Assembly: GCA_031267115.1 (NCBI GenBank)
Contig: JAIRZS010000203.1
Coordinates: 1-13,041, forward strand
DNA length: 13,041 bases
Direction: 5' to 3'
Origin: Treponema sp.
GTDB taxonomy: Bacteria > Spirochaetota > Spirochaetia > Treponematales > Breznakiellaceae
The number at the start of each line of letters is the position of its first letter. Position 1 is the stretch's first letter. The notes under the pieces are model-generated. The model was not told where the DNA came from. It searched no databases and saw only the letters and a program-made list of their open reading frames with translations. The translations under genes were made by a program, and so were the position numbers. Shown here piece after piece: positions 1-6,873 of this stretch.

Positions 1-17
1 GCTAAAGCCCCCACTCC

Positions 18-44
18 GCAAAAAGTCTTGTCAAGACTTTTTGC
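18..44. repeat. Perfect 13-bp palindrome
   Basis: Two 13-nt arms (18-30, gcaaaaagtcttg, and 32-44) are exact reverse complements around a single central base at 31. As RNA this would be a poor hairpin because the loop is too short, so a DNA-level palindrome or dispersed repeat is more likely than a terminator. It is the first of three consecutive palindromes that fill 18-110. Confidence 0.75.
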
Positions 45-59
45 CATATCCGGTTGAAC

Positions 60-79
60 GAGGGGGTCTGGACCCCCTC
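60..79. repeat. GC-rich 9-bp palindrome
   Basis: Arms 60-68 (gagggggtc) and 71-79 (gaccccctc) are perfect reverse complements separated by two bases. It lies 15 nt after the first palindrome and directly before the third. The gggggt arm could also pair with accccc at 112-117, so the whole block can fold in more than one way. Confidence 0.7.
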
Positions 80-80
80 C

Positions 81-110
81 GCTCGAAAAAAACTGTCATT
101 TTTTTCGAGC
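81..110. repeat. 12-bp stem-loop with A7/T7 arms
   Basis: Arms 81-92 (gctcg followed by seven A) and 99-110 (seven T followed by cgagc) are perfect complements around a 6-nt loop, ctgtca. The T-run is inside the stem rather than after it, so this is not a textbook intrinsic terminator. It could still end transcription arriving from the left. It may equally be one unit of a dispersed intergenic repeat. Confidence 0.7.
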
Positions 111-119
111 TACCCCCGC

Positions 120-146
120 TTGGCAATTCTTGGCAAGTGATAAACT
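120..146 (+). promoter_or_regulatory. Weak candidate promoter for the secreted-protein genes
   Basis: TTGGCA at 120-125 could serve as a -35 element. TAAACT at 141-146, preceded by TG at 138-139, resembles an extended -10 with a 15-nt spacer. A second TTGGCA lies at 130-135, giving a short direct repeat. The spacer is short and the -10 is poor, so this is suggestive only. The downstream ribosome binding site, GGAGG at 171-175, sits 4 nt before the ATG at 180. Confidence 0.3.
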
Positions 147-179
147 GAATAGTTACGGCTATTTTATCGGGGAGGAACT

Positions 180-683
180 ATGGGTTCCGGCAGGTTGTTT
201 TGGACATTGGGTTTTATTTTTTTCGCGGCGCTTGTTCCGGCTTCCGCCTATACCGTCTCTTTCGTGGTGGTGGAAACAGGGCTTCCGGAGGAACAGGCTG
301 TTTCCGAATACAGCAATTTTTGGGAAAGCGGCCTGCTCGACGTGTTTTTTGACGCCGGCCATATTGTAAGCAACGCGCCTGTTTTACGGCTGGACGCGCC
401 TCCCGCGAAACAGTTTCCCGACGAGGCTGCCGAAGCCCTCTCGGAGGCAAACGCCGGGGGCGCCGATTACTTTGTCCTGGCCCTGCTGGATTACCGGGAA
501 AACGGCGTTGTAAATACTTCCCCAATACCCAAACCAAAACAGGTATCCCTTAGGCTTTTTAAAACAGCCCCTTTCAGGTTTGTCAGGGAAGAAAAATTCG
601 CGGGGCCTCAGGGAACCCGGGCCGGGGAGGATTTCCTCAGCGCCAAACGGGCCGCAATGAAAATACTTCCCTATCTGGAGTGA
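180..683 (+). CDS. Secreted hypothetical protein, 167 aa
   Basis: I do not recognise this family. The N-terminus is a convincing Sec signal peptide: a short basic start, a hydrophobic core at about residues 7-20, and an Ala-Ser-Ala cleavage site near residue 23. No lipobox is visible, so the product should be periplasmic or outer-membrane associated. The mature part of about 144 residues mixes predicted helices with a hydrophobic strand (YFVLALLDY, around residues 97-105). It contains no cysteine and no other membrane segment. The start ATG is supported by GGAGG four bases upstream. The stop is followed within 6 nt by the next ATG, whose ribosome binding site lies in the last codons of this gene, so the two are surely cotranscribed. 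The SPOR-domain neighbour suggests a role at the cell envelope; that is inference from context only. Confidence 0.8.
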   Translation: MGSGRLFWTLGFIFFAALVPASAYTVSFVVVETGLPEEQAVSEYSNFWESGLLDVFFDAGHIVSNAPVLRLDAPPAKQFPDEAAEALSEANAGGADYFVLALLDYRENGVVNTSPIPKPKQVSLRLFKTAPFRFVREEKFAGPQGTRAGEDFLSAKRAAMKILPYLE

Positions 684-688
684 GAGTA

Positions 689-2128
689 ATGAAAAGAATC
701 GCGTTTTTCGGTTTTGTGATACTTGCCGCGCTTCTCTGCGTAAGCGCCTCCGTGTGGGAAGGGGCCGCCTCGGTCAGCCTTAACGGGGAACTGCCCGAGG
801 AAGGCTACTATGTGGCGACTAAATCCTTTCCCCGGAATACCGTTGTGGATGTTACCAATCTGGAAACCAGCCAGACTATCCGGGTAATTGTCGCTTCGGG
901 GCTGGATTCGCCGGGCCTGCTGGCGATTCTGTCCAAGGACGCCGCCGGCGCTATCGGGCTTCACTCCAGGTTTATAGGCCGTATCCGCATGACCATGCCC
1001 TCGGAGCCTGTGGGTTTTTCCCGTTTTCCCGATGAGCTTGATACTTCCGGAGACCCCGATTTTGACCCCGCCGCCGCCATTGCGGCTGCCAGGGATTCGG
1101 GCTTTGATGTGAGGCAGGCCGCCGACGAGATTAAAAAAGATTCCGCAAGGGAAAGCGGCGGTTCCGTTTCCGGCGATACGGCTGCTTCCAGGCCCATAGC
1201 GCCCAATCCCGCCGCGGTAGATATTGTAGACCTCCCTGAATCTTATTTGCCTGCCCGGGGAAGGGCGGAAGCGGATTCAGGCGGGAATGAAAGCGCCCCG
1301 GCGCGGGAAACCAATACCGCTACCGTGCCGGGCGTTTACGGTTACACGCCTGAGCCGGTGATTGTTTCCGACGCGGCCAATACGGCTTATCCTGCCGAAC
1401 AGGCGCCGGAAAGACTTGAACCGGGGATGACCGCCCAAAGCCCGGCAGCCCCGGCCCCCGCGCCTCTTGTCGCGTCTTCATCGCCCGCCGCGGCGCCGCG
1501 GCCCCCGGCGGAATTTTCCCTGATCCCGGCGGAACAGCGGCCCCCTGAATCTTCCTATCTGGGGCTTCCGCCGGAAGCCGAGATAGCCCCTCTGAGGGGG
1601 CCGGGGGAAGCCTATGCCGGCCGGTCCGTTCTTGAAGAGTACATTATCCCGCCGATAGGGAGCCGGCCCCCGGCGGCGGCTGTCCAGGCCGACCCGGTAA
1701 TAGAGCCCCTGGTATCCCCGATTGAAAGGGCCGCGCCCCGCGCCCCCGAGATCATTACGGAAGTGACTATTGTGGAGGCCAATCCGGCCGCGCCCGTGAT
1801 CCCGCCTGCCGCGGAAGCGCCGCCTCCTATGGAAAGCCTGCCCCGGGCCCCTGCCCTGACGGATGGTTTTTCCGTCCCGGTGATAAGCAGGCTGGAAAGG
1901 GGGAAGTACTACCTTCAGTTGGCGGCATACACCCTTCCTGAACTTGTGGAAACCGAGCTTTTACGGATAAGCACTGTCTATCCCCTGGCCGTGCAGGAAA
2001 GCGGCGGCCTTGAAAAGCCCCTGTACCGTATCCTTATAGGCCCGGTAAATTTGGGGGAAAGCGGCGCGCTGCTGCAGCGCTTTAAAGCCTCCGGCTACCG
2101 GGACGCCTTTATCCGTAAAGAAGGGTAG
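689..2128 (+). CDS. Secreted SPOR-domain protein with degenerate RlpA-like N-terminus
   Basis: A 479-aa exported protein. I place the start at ATG 689 rather than the in-frame GTG at 680, because GGAG at 677-680 is well spaced for 689 and the protein then begins MKRIAFF with a standard signal peptide (cleavage near residue 20-21). Residues about 38-92 resemble the double-psi beta-barrel of RlpA: an ATK-FPRNTVVDVTNLE stretch, then a hydrophobic strand, then a segment ending in AIGL. The usual start of that domain and its catalytic features are not evident. Residues about 110-400 form a low-complexity linker very rich in Pro, Ala and Glu. Residues about 404-477 match a SPOR domain (KYYLQLAAYTLPELVE, then PLYRILIGPV, then a C-terminal F-ASGYRDAFI). 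In characterised proteins SPOR binds glycan strands stripped of stem peptides at division septa. I infer a septal or wall-associated role across the periplasm. The hydrophobic run contains a Cys, but a Leu precedes it, which argues against lipoprotein processing. Confidence 0.85.
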   Translation: MKRIAFFGFVILAALLCVSASVWEGAASVSLNGELPEEGYYVATKSFPRNTVVDVTNLETSQTIRVIVASGLDSPGLLAILSKDAAGAIGLHSRFIGRIRMTMPSEPVGFSRFPDELDTSGDPDFDPAAAIAAARDSGFDVRQAADEIKKDSARESGGSVSGDTAASRPIAPNPAAVDIVDLPESYLPARGRAEADSGGNESAPARETNTATVPGVYGYTPEPVIVSDAANTAYPAEQAPERLEPGMTAQSPAAPAPAPLVASSSPAAAPRPPAEFSLIPAEQRPPESSYLGLPPEAEIAPLRGPGEAYAGRSVLEEYIIPPIGSRPPAAAVQADPVIEPLVSPIERAAPRAPEIITEVTIVEANPAAPVIPPAAEAPPPMESLPRAPALTDGFSVPVISRLERGKYYLQLAAYTLPELVETELLRISTVYPLAVQESGGLEKPLYRILIGPVNLGESGALLQRFKASGYRDAFIRKEG

Positions 2129-2146
2129 TTGATTATACTAAACACA

Positions 2147-2170
2147 TTCGACTTTGCGGTAAGAATCCAC
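2147..2170. repeat. 24-nt dispersed motif, copy A
   Basis: This stretch begins with the 16-nt core ttcgactttgcggtaa and ends in tccac. It matches 10987-11010 at 22 of 24 positions in the same orientation. It lies 19 nt after the stop codon of the SPOR gene and just ahead of the palindrome cluster at 2193-2260. Both copies are intergenic and near gene 3' ends, which suggests an intergenic repeat family rather than chance. Confidence 0.7.
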
Positions 2171-2192
2171 CAGCCCGTGAATCCGGGGGCGT

Positions 2193-2260
2193 TGCGGGGG
2201 TGTCCCCCGCAGAGGGGGTAGGGCGTAACCGTGTTACGCCCGTAGGGGGAGGCTTCCCCC
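2193..2260. repeat. Cluster of three GC-rich palindromes
   Basis: Three hairpins follow one another. 2193-2200 pairs with 2204-2211 (8 bp, loop tgt). 2221-2229 (gggcgtaac) pairs perfectly with 2233-2241 (9 bp, loop cgt). 2245-2250 pairs with 2255-2260 (6 bp, loop ggct). No T-run follows, so a simple intrinsic terminator is unlikely. The structure is REP-like. Open frames run through it on the minus strand, but their composition is that of repeat sequence and I do not call genes there. It separates the SPOR gene from the next promoter and may stabilise the 3' end of the upstream mRNA. Confidence 0.65.
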
Positions 2261-2296
2261 GCCCGGGTATATAAAAAAACCGCGCCGCAGGGCAAA

Positions 2297-2325
2297 TTGC
2301 ACAAATCTTCCCTTTGTTGTATGAT
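2297..2325 (+). promoter_or_regulatory. Sigma70-type promoter for the DegT-nadK-recN operon
   Basis: TTGCAC at 2297-2302 and TATGAT at 2320-2325 are separated by exactly 17 nt, close to the consensus. Transcription would start near 2331-2333, about 15 nt before the ATG at 2347. This promoter also decides the gene start: the earlier in-frame TTG at 2314 lies between the two promoter boxes and would be absent from the mRNA. Confidence 0.65.
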
Positions 2326-2346
2326 GAACCGGGGTCTTTGTTTTGC

Positions 2347-3396
2347 ATGAAAATTGAAGTTTGCTCGCCGACTATCAGGCGTAAAGAGATGGACGCGGTT
2401 CTTACGGCTATGGCGCGGGACCGGGTCGGGCCCGGGGAGCTGTCGCGTTCTCTTGTCCAAATCGCCAAAGAATATATCCAGTTTGATTACTGCCTTGCCC
2501 TGAGGAGTCCGGCTGTGGCCCTCTTTTTCGCCCTGAAGGCGCTCGGCCTTGAGGAGGGCGCGGGGGTGCTTGTTTCGGCGCTTTCGCCCCGGTACTATCC
2601 GCAGGTTCTGGAAGATATGCGGCTCAGGCCGGTTTACTGCGATGTGCCGCGCGGTTCCGCCGTGATGAACGCTGAAACGGCGGCTGCGGCCCTGGCGAAG
2701 AAGGAGGAGGGGGTTACGCCCCGCTGTATCGTGGTGAATCATACCCTGGGCTATGTGCCGGATATGGCCGCGCTGTGCGCCCTGGGGCTTCCGGTGATCG
2801 AGGACTGCTCACAAAGCTACGGGACCAGGGTTGGGGAACAGCGGGCCGGTTCTTTCGGCTCGCTTGCCATTTTGGGGCTTGAGGAAAGGGACATGCTTAC
2901 CGCGGGGGGAGGGGCGCTGCTCTACGCCGCGGGACGCCGGGACGCCTCGGCTCTGCGGGCCTTGTCGCCGCTTCCTGAATACAGCCTGCCGGATCTTAAC
3001 GCGGCTATGGCGATTGCCCAGTTCAGGGAATCGGCGAGGAATATGGAAAAGCGGCGGCTTATAGGCGAGGCGTATGTGCAGCCCGCGCTTAGAACCAGGC
3101 ATAAGATGTTTGTCCAGGGGGAGGACGCGGAAAAGCGGGGCATCGAGTACAATTTCTACGCGTTCCCGCTTGTCCTTGAGACGGGCATGAAGGATGTAAA
3201 GGCCTACGCCAAAAAAAAGGATATAGTCGTGGAAAGCGCCTTTGAGGAAACTGTCGCCGGTTCCGGCGGTATTTCCCAGGAATTGTGCCCGGAGGCGTAT
3301 TCTCTTTCTCTGAGGACCGCGCTTTTTCCCCTGTACCCCAGGCTGACGGGCGCGGAAACGGAAAAAGTAGCGAAACTGATTCTGACTTTGCCGTAA
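2347..3396 (+). CDS. DegT/DnrJ/EryC1-family homologue lacking the PLP lysine
   Basis: A 349-aa protein with the fold signature of DegT/DnrJ/EryC1/StrS sugar aminotransferases (fold-type I PLP enzymes). Visible landmarks are: an N-terminal VCSPTIRRKEMDAVL; SPAVALFFALKALGL at 54-68, where the family usually has SGT-AL; IEDCSQSYGT at 151-160, with the conserved Asp153 and Gln156; SFGSLAILGLEERDMLTAGGGALL at about 169-192; and a C-terminal LFPLYPRLTGAE. The catalytic lysine normally lies just before the Gly-Gly of that fourth block. Here the aligned residue is Arg181 (Glu180 beside it), and there is no Lys between about residues 165 and 234. An ordinary aminotransferase reaction therefore looks unlikely. 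It could be a PMP-type dehydratase relative, a binding protein or a degenerate enzyme. ATG 2347 fits the family start and the promoter; the ribosome binding site is weak (gggg at 2331-2334). It heads an apparent operon, with nadK 36 nt downstream. Confidence 0.8.
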   Translation: MKIEVCSPTIRRKEMDAVLTAMARDRVGPGELSRSLVQIAKEYIQFDYCLALRSPAVALFFALKALGLEEGAGVLVSALSPRYYPQVLEDMRLRPVYCDVPRGSAVMNAETAAAALAKKEEGVTPRCIVVNHTLGYVPDMAALCALGLPVIEDCSQSYGTRVGEQRAGSFGSLAILGLEERDMLTAGGGALLYAAGRRDASALRALSPLPEYSLPDLNAAMAIAQFRESARNMEKRRLIGEAYVQPALRTRHKMFVQGEDAEKRGIEYNFYAFPLVLETGMKDVKAYAKKKDIVVESAFEETVAGSGGISQELCPEAYSLSLRTALFPLYPRLTGAETEKVAKLILTLP

Positions 3397-3432
3397 GCGG
3401 CCGGGCAGGTATTTTCCCGGGGGGCAGCTGGA

Positions 3433-4305
3433 GTGGCCGAAATAAGGCGGGCGTTGTTGTTTGTCAATTCTCATAAGGCGGAAGCTCCTTCCCTGGTGGA
3501 AGAACTGTGCGCGGAACTGGGCCGCCTGGGTATTGAAACATCCTCGTATGCGGACGGCGGCTCTCCGGAAACGCCCCTGGATTTGGCCTTTTGCCTTGGC
3601 GGGGACGGGACGGTGCTTTTTGCCGCCCGGACCATTGCCCCCCTGGGGGCGCCTATTTTTCCCATCAATATTGGCACCCTGGGTTTTATCGCCGTGGTGC
3701 ATCCCCTTGAGTGGCGGGAAGTTTTTGAGGGCTGGCGCCGGGGCAGGATCGGTATTTCCCGGCGTTTGATGCTGGACATTACGGTGGACAGGCGGGGTGC
3801 AAATGTTATTACCACTCACTGCCTTAATGACGCGGTTATTTCCGCGTCGGGTATCGCGAAGATAATATGCCTTGATGTAAGCATGGGCGGCGGCGCTGCC
3901 GCCGGCTTTGCCGGTGAGACTATGGATCTGGGCCGTTACCGCTCGGACGGCCTTATTGTGGCTACGCCTACCGGTTCTACCGCCTATTCTGTCGCCGCCG
4001 GGGGTCCCATCCTTGATCCTGAGATTGACGCGTTTATTATCAACCCGATCTGCCCCTTTACCCTTTCGAACCGGCCCGTCGTGGTACCCGCCCGCGAGAC
4101 GATAATTGCCGAAGTGGAGGCGGAGCAGAGGAGCGGGGTGCTGCTGACCGTGGACGGCCAGCAGAGCTTTCCCCTGGAACCGGGCGACCGGGTCTTTATC
4201 CGCAAGGCCCCGTATGAGGCGAAGATTATCGCGTCGGGAAGGCAGGGATTCTACAGGGCTTTGCGGACAAAACTGAATTGGTCCGGAGGCAGCCCCAATG
4301 CTTGA
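3433..4305 (+). CDS. nadK: NAD kinase
   Basis: Phosphorylates NAD to NADP in the cytoplasm, supplying the cell's NADP pool. The 290-aa length is normal for bacterial NadK. The family motifs are all present: GGDGT at 56-60 (phosphate binding and catalysis), the conserved Asn motif at 131-133 (LND, where most members have NE), DGLIVATPTGSTAY at 172-185, AGGPI at 189-193, and VDGQ at 240-243. The start is GTG 3433, with a G-run ending at 3424, eight bases upstream. A later in-frame TTG at 3454 would remove the start of the first beta strand, so I prefer the GTG. The last 8 nt overlap the start of recN, implying translational coupling. The only unusual point is the Asp in place of the common Glu after Asn132, which should be checked against close relatives. 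Confidence 0.95.
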   Translation: MAEIRRALLFVNSHKAEAPSLVEELCAELGRLGIETSSYADGGSPETPLDLAFCLGGDGTVLFAARTIAPLGAPIFPINIGTLGFIAVVHPLEWREVFEGWRRGRIGISRRLMLDITVDRRGANVITTHCLNDAVISASGIAKIICLDVSMGGGAAAGFAGETMDLGRYRSDGLIVATPTGSTAYSVAAGGPILDPEIDAFIINPICPFTLSNRPVVVPARETIIAEVEAEQRSGVLLTVDGQQSFPLEPGDRVFIRKAPYEAKIIASGRQGFYRALRTKLNWSGGSPNA

Positions 4306-6040
4306 GGAACTGACTGTCCGTAACTACGCGCTTATTGACAGCCTTACCATTTCTTTCCGGGGCGGGCTTACGATTCTGACCGGGGAAACCGGCGCCGGAA
4401 AATCCATCATGGTAGGGGCCTTGAGTTTTTTGCTGGGCGCGAAGGCCGATACCGATGTGATCCGCACCGGGGCGGAAGAGGCCGGTGTCTCCGCGGTGCT
4501 GTCCCTCAGAAAGGACAATGCGGAAGCCCTGGAATGGCTTTCCGGCCGGGGCATTGAGATTGACGACGGGGAGCTTGTTATCCGGCGCAGCGTTAAATCC
4601 TCCGGCAGGGGGGCCGCCTATATACAGAACGCACCGGTTACCCGCGGCGATCTGGAAGAGTTTATGGCCATCCTTTTCGATATTCACGGCCAGCACGCGC
4701 ATGAATCGCTTTTACGCAGGGAAAACCACCGCCGTTATCTGGACCGTTTTGCCGCCCTTGAGGAAGAAGCCGCTGAATTTAACCGGCTGTTTCTCTCCCT
4801 TGCGGAAAAAAAGAAGGCATATGAAGTCTCGCTAAGCTCGGCCCATGACCGGGAAATGCGGCTGGAGATTCTGAATTACGCGGTTGAGGAGATTGGCCGG
4901 GCGAAACTGAAAAGCGGCGAGAGCCGGGAGCTTGAGGCGGAGGCGTCGCGGCTGGGGGATTTTGAAAAACTTGCCGGTTTTGTAAATACCTGCGCGGACA
5001 CCCTCTTTGACGGGGAATTATCCGTGGTGAGCCTGGCCCGGCGCGCGAAAAACGCCCTGGACAACGCCGCCGCAATCGACGGGGGCCTCGCGGCGTTACA
5101 AAAACGGCTGGAATATCTTTTTTACGAGGCGGAGGATATGTCGGCGGAATTCCGTTCCTACCGGGACGGGCTTCGTAATGATCCGGCCCGCCTTGAGGAG
5201 GTGGAGGAGCGCCTCAACCTGATCTACAGGCTCAAAAAGAAATACGCCGCGCCTTCCGGCCATGCGGTTCCCCCGCCCGCCGTTCCCCTTCAGGACGAGG
5301 ACGCGATCCTCGCGTACCGGGAGCAGGCGGAAGCCGAGATAGAGGCTCTTTCCGGCGCGGGGGAAAACAGGGACAAGCTCAGGGTCGAAATTGCCGCGCT
5401 CGAAAAAGAGATCGCCGGCCGGGCGGCGGCCTTAAGCGCGAAGCGGGCCGCTGCTGCGGAAAGCCTTGCGCCGCGTATCGGCGGGATTATTTCGAGCCTC
5501 GGCATGCCCAATGCCCGGTTTAAGATTTCAGTGGCCGCCAAGGGCAGGCCGGGGGAAGGGCCGCGGGTGATCGGGCAGTGGGGCGCGGACGAGGTAGAGT
5601 TTCTCATCTCGGCCAACAGGGGCGAGCCTCTGAAAGAACTGGCCCGGATCGCGAGCGGCGGCGAGCTTTCCAGAATCATGCTGGCCATAAAGACGGCGCT
5701 CGCCGATTCCGGGCAGGACAGCCTTGAAACCCTTATCTTTGACGAAATTGACACGGGGATAGGCGGCGAGGTGGCCCTTTCTGTGGGCGAGTATCTTGCG
5801 AAAATTGGTAAAATAAAACAGATATTTTGCGTTACCCATCTTGCCAGTATCGCTGTCAGGGCGGATAATCATTTAAAAGTAGAGAAACATGTAGAATCCG
5901 GGCGGACTCTGACCACTGTTTCACCGCTTGAGGGTAAAAAGCGGCGGGGGGAGATTGCCCGGATGCTGGCCGGAGATTCTGCGGGGAGCGCCGCCCTGGC
6001 CCACGCGGACGAACTTCTGGCAAAATACAGGCGGAGCTAG
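4298..6040 (+). CDS. recN: DNA repair protein RecN
   Basis: An SMC-like ATPase that acts on DNA double-strand breaks during recombinational repair. The protein is 580 aa, close to the usual length. The N-terminal ATPase half has VRNYALIDSLTISF and Walker A GETGAGKS at 29-36, plus the RecN-typical IHGQHAHESLL around 129-139. Coiled-coil arms rich in Glu, Lys, Arg and Ala span about 150-390, shorter than in true SMC proteins. The C-terminal half carries the ABC signature ASGGELSR at 452-459, Walker B ending in LIFDEIDTGIGG at 479-490, and the switch His in VTHLASIA at 512-519. GGAGG at 4285-4289 lies 8 nt before the ATG, inside the end of nadK. A conserved nadK-recN order occurs in many bacteria. 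The next gene starts only 2 nt after the stop. Confidence 0.97.
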   Translation: MLEELTVRNYALIDSLTISFRGGLTILTGETGAGKSIMVGALSFLLGAKADTDVIRTGAEEAGVSAVLSLRKDNAEALEWLSGRGIEIDDGELVIRRSVKSSGRGAAYIQNAPVTRGDLEEFMAILFDIHGQHAHESLLRRENHRRYLDRFAALEEEAAEFNRLFLSLAEKKKAYEVSLSSAHDREMRLEILNYAVEEIGRAKLKSGESRELEAEASRLGDFEKLAGFVNTCADTLFDGELSVVSLARRAKNALDNAAAIDGGLAALQKRLEYLFYEAEDMSAEFRSYRDGLRNDPARLEEVEERLNLIYRLKKKYAAPSGHAVPPPAVPLQDEDAILAYREQAEAEIEALSGAGENRDKLRVEIAALEKEIAGRAAALSAKRAAAAESLAPRIGGIISSLGMPNARFKISVAAKGRPGEGPRVIGQWGADEVEFLISANRGEPLKELARIASGGELSRIMLAIKTALADSGQDSLETLIFDEIDTGIGGEVALSVGEYLAKIGKIKQIFCVTHLASIAVRADNHLKVEKHVESGRTLTTVSPLEGKKRRGEIARMLAGDSAGSAALAHADELLAKYRRS

Positions 6041-6042
6041 GA

Positions 6043-6858
6043 ATGTTTAAGATTTCACTGGAAGACAGGCAGAAAAAATTTTTGGAAAAAATCGATCCGT
6101 ATACGGAAACGGTAAACGCGATTATCAAGAAAGAAAAGAGACTGCTGGATAATCTGCCCGCCAATGCCAAGGACGCGGCGCTGGCCCGCCTAACTCTGGC
6201 GGATGAAATGTTTAACCTCACGTCCTACTATATTATTGAATGCAGGATATTTCAGCGCATCTGCAGGAGGCACAACGAAGATATTTTAAATGAGGCGCGC
6301 AGGACCCTGTATAAAGGCATTACCTATATTGAAAACCTTGTCAGCCCCCTTGTTGACGTGCCTTTTTCCGATTATGAGGACAAAGTAGCAATGCTGTCCG
6401 GTGCAAGCGGGGAAAAGCGTTACTTCGTTATCCGTAAAATGGGGCTTGCTATCGATCTTTTAAAAGACCTTATCGGTTATTCTTCCAAATGGAGATGGGT
6501 ATTTGTGGGCCTTGACGGCCGGCTCGCGGCGGCCGCGAAAAATATGATAGACATGAAAAGCATGGTGACGAATCTTAATCCGCGGGCGGAAGAATACGAG
6601 GCCACTGTTTTTCATCTGCGCATGGCAAAGAGGCTGCTTGCCCAGGCGGCGGAACGCTACCGGGAAAAGTACGAATTATCAAGCCAGATATCGGAAGACT
6701 TTCAGCAGGCGATCAATTTTCTCAACGCGCTGAAACGCCTCCATATTTTATTGAACGAAAGATCCGATGCGGAAGAGATCAAGAAAACCGTGGAGGCGTG
6801 GAGCAATAAATTAAAGGAAGATATACGCAAAAAAAGGGGAACCCCCGGCTTATTATAG
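6043..6858 (+). CDS. Helical cytoplasmic protein of unknown function, 271 aa
   Basis: I do not recognise this family. The protein is almost certainly all-alpha and soluble: it has no signal peptide, no clear membrane segment, and long charged amphipathic stretches. A Lys-rich start (about 1-40) leads into a Tyr/Leu-rich middle (about 60-110), a segment with KWRWVFVGLDGRL near 150-162, and a final helical region with AKRLLAQAAERYREKYELS near 195-215 and a basic C-terminus. It begins 2 nt after recN and ends 15 nt before the ABC genes, so it is in the same transcript and probably translationally coupled to recN. Its codon use and composition resemble the neighbours, although it is less GC-rich. 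The position suggests a link to recN, but no function can be read from the sequence. The start ATG 6043 has GGAG at 6033-6036. Confidence 0.85.
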   Translation: MFKISLEDRQKKFLEKIDPYTETVNAIIKKEKRLLDNLPANAKDAALARLTLADEMFNLTSYYIIECRIFQRICRRHNEDILNEARRTLYKGITYIENLVSPLVDVPFSDYEDKVAMLSGASGEKRYFVIRKMGLAIDLLKDLIGYSSKWRWVFVGLDGRLAAAAKNMIDMKSMVTNLNPRAEEYEATVFHLRMAKRLLAQAAERYREKYELSSQISEDFQQAINFLNALKRLHILLNERSDAEEIKKTVEAWSNKLKEDIRKKRGTPGLL

Positions 6859-6873
6859 CTAAACTGGTAATTT

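Noticed and set aside
680..688. GTG at 680 as the start of the SPOR gene
   Set aside because: It overlaps the upstream stop and has no ribosome binding site at a usable distance. ATG 689 has GGAG at 677-680 and gives a better signal peptide.
1200..1870. Possible tandem protein repeats in the SPOR protein linker
   Set aside because: The Pro/Ala-rich region has compositional bias, but I found no regular repeat unit.
2314..2346. TTG at 2314 as the start of the DegT homologue
   Set aside because: It lies between the -35 and -10 boxes of the promoter, so it would not be in the transcript. The family alignment begins at ATG 2347.
2095..2742. Minus-strand open frame of 215 codons, and a shorter one at 2133-2468
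   Set aside because: They run through the GC-rich palindromes and then antisense to the DegT gene. The translated parts are Pro/Gly/Arg repeats with no domain, as expected of repeat-derived spurious frames.
3401..3420. Possible terminator hairpin between the DegT gene and nadK
   Set aside because: Only five base pairs (ccggg with cccgg) around a 10-nt loop and no following T-run. It more likely reflects GC-rich sequence, and the genes look cotranscribed.
2809..3819. Minus-strand open frame of 336 codons
   Set aside because: It lies opposite the DegT homologue and nadK, both with strong family motifs on the plus strand. Its translation is rich in Arg, Pro, Gly and Gln in the way typical of antisense frames in GC-rich genes.
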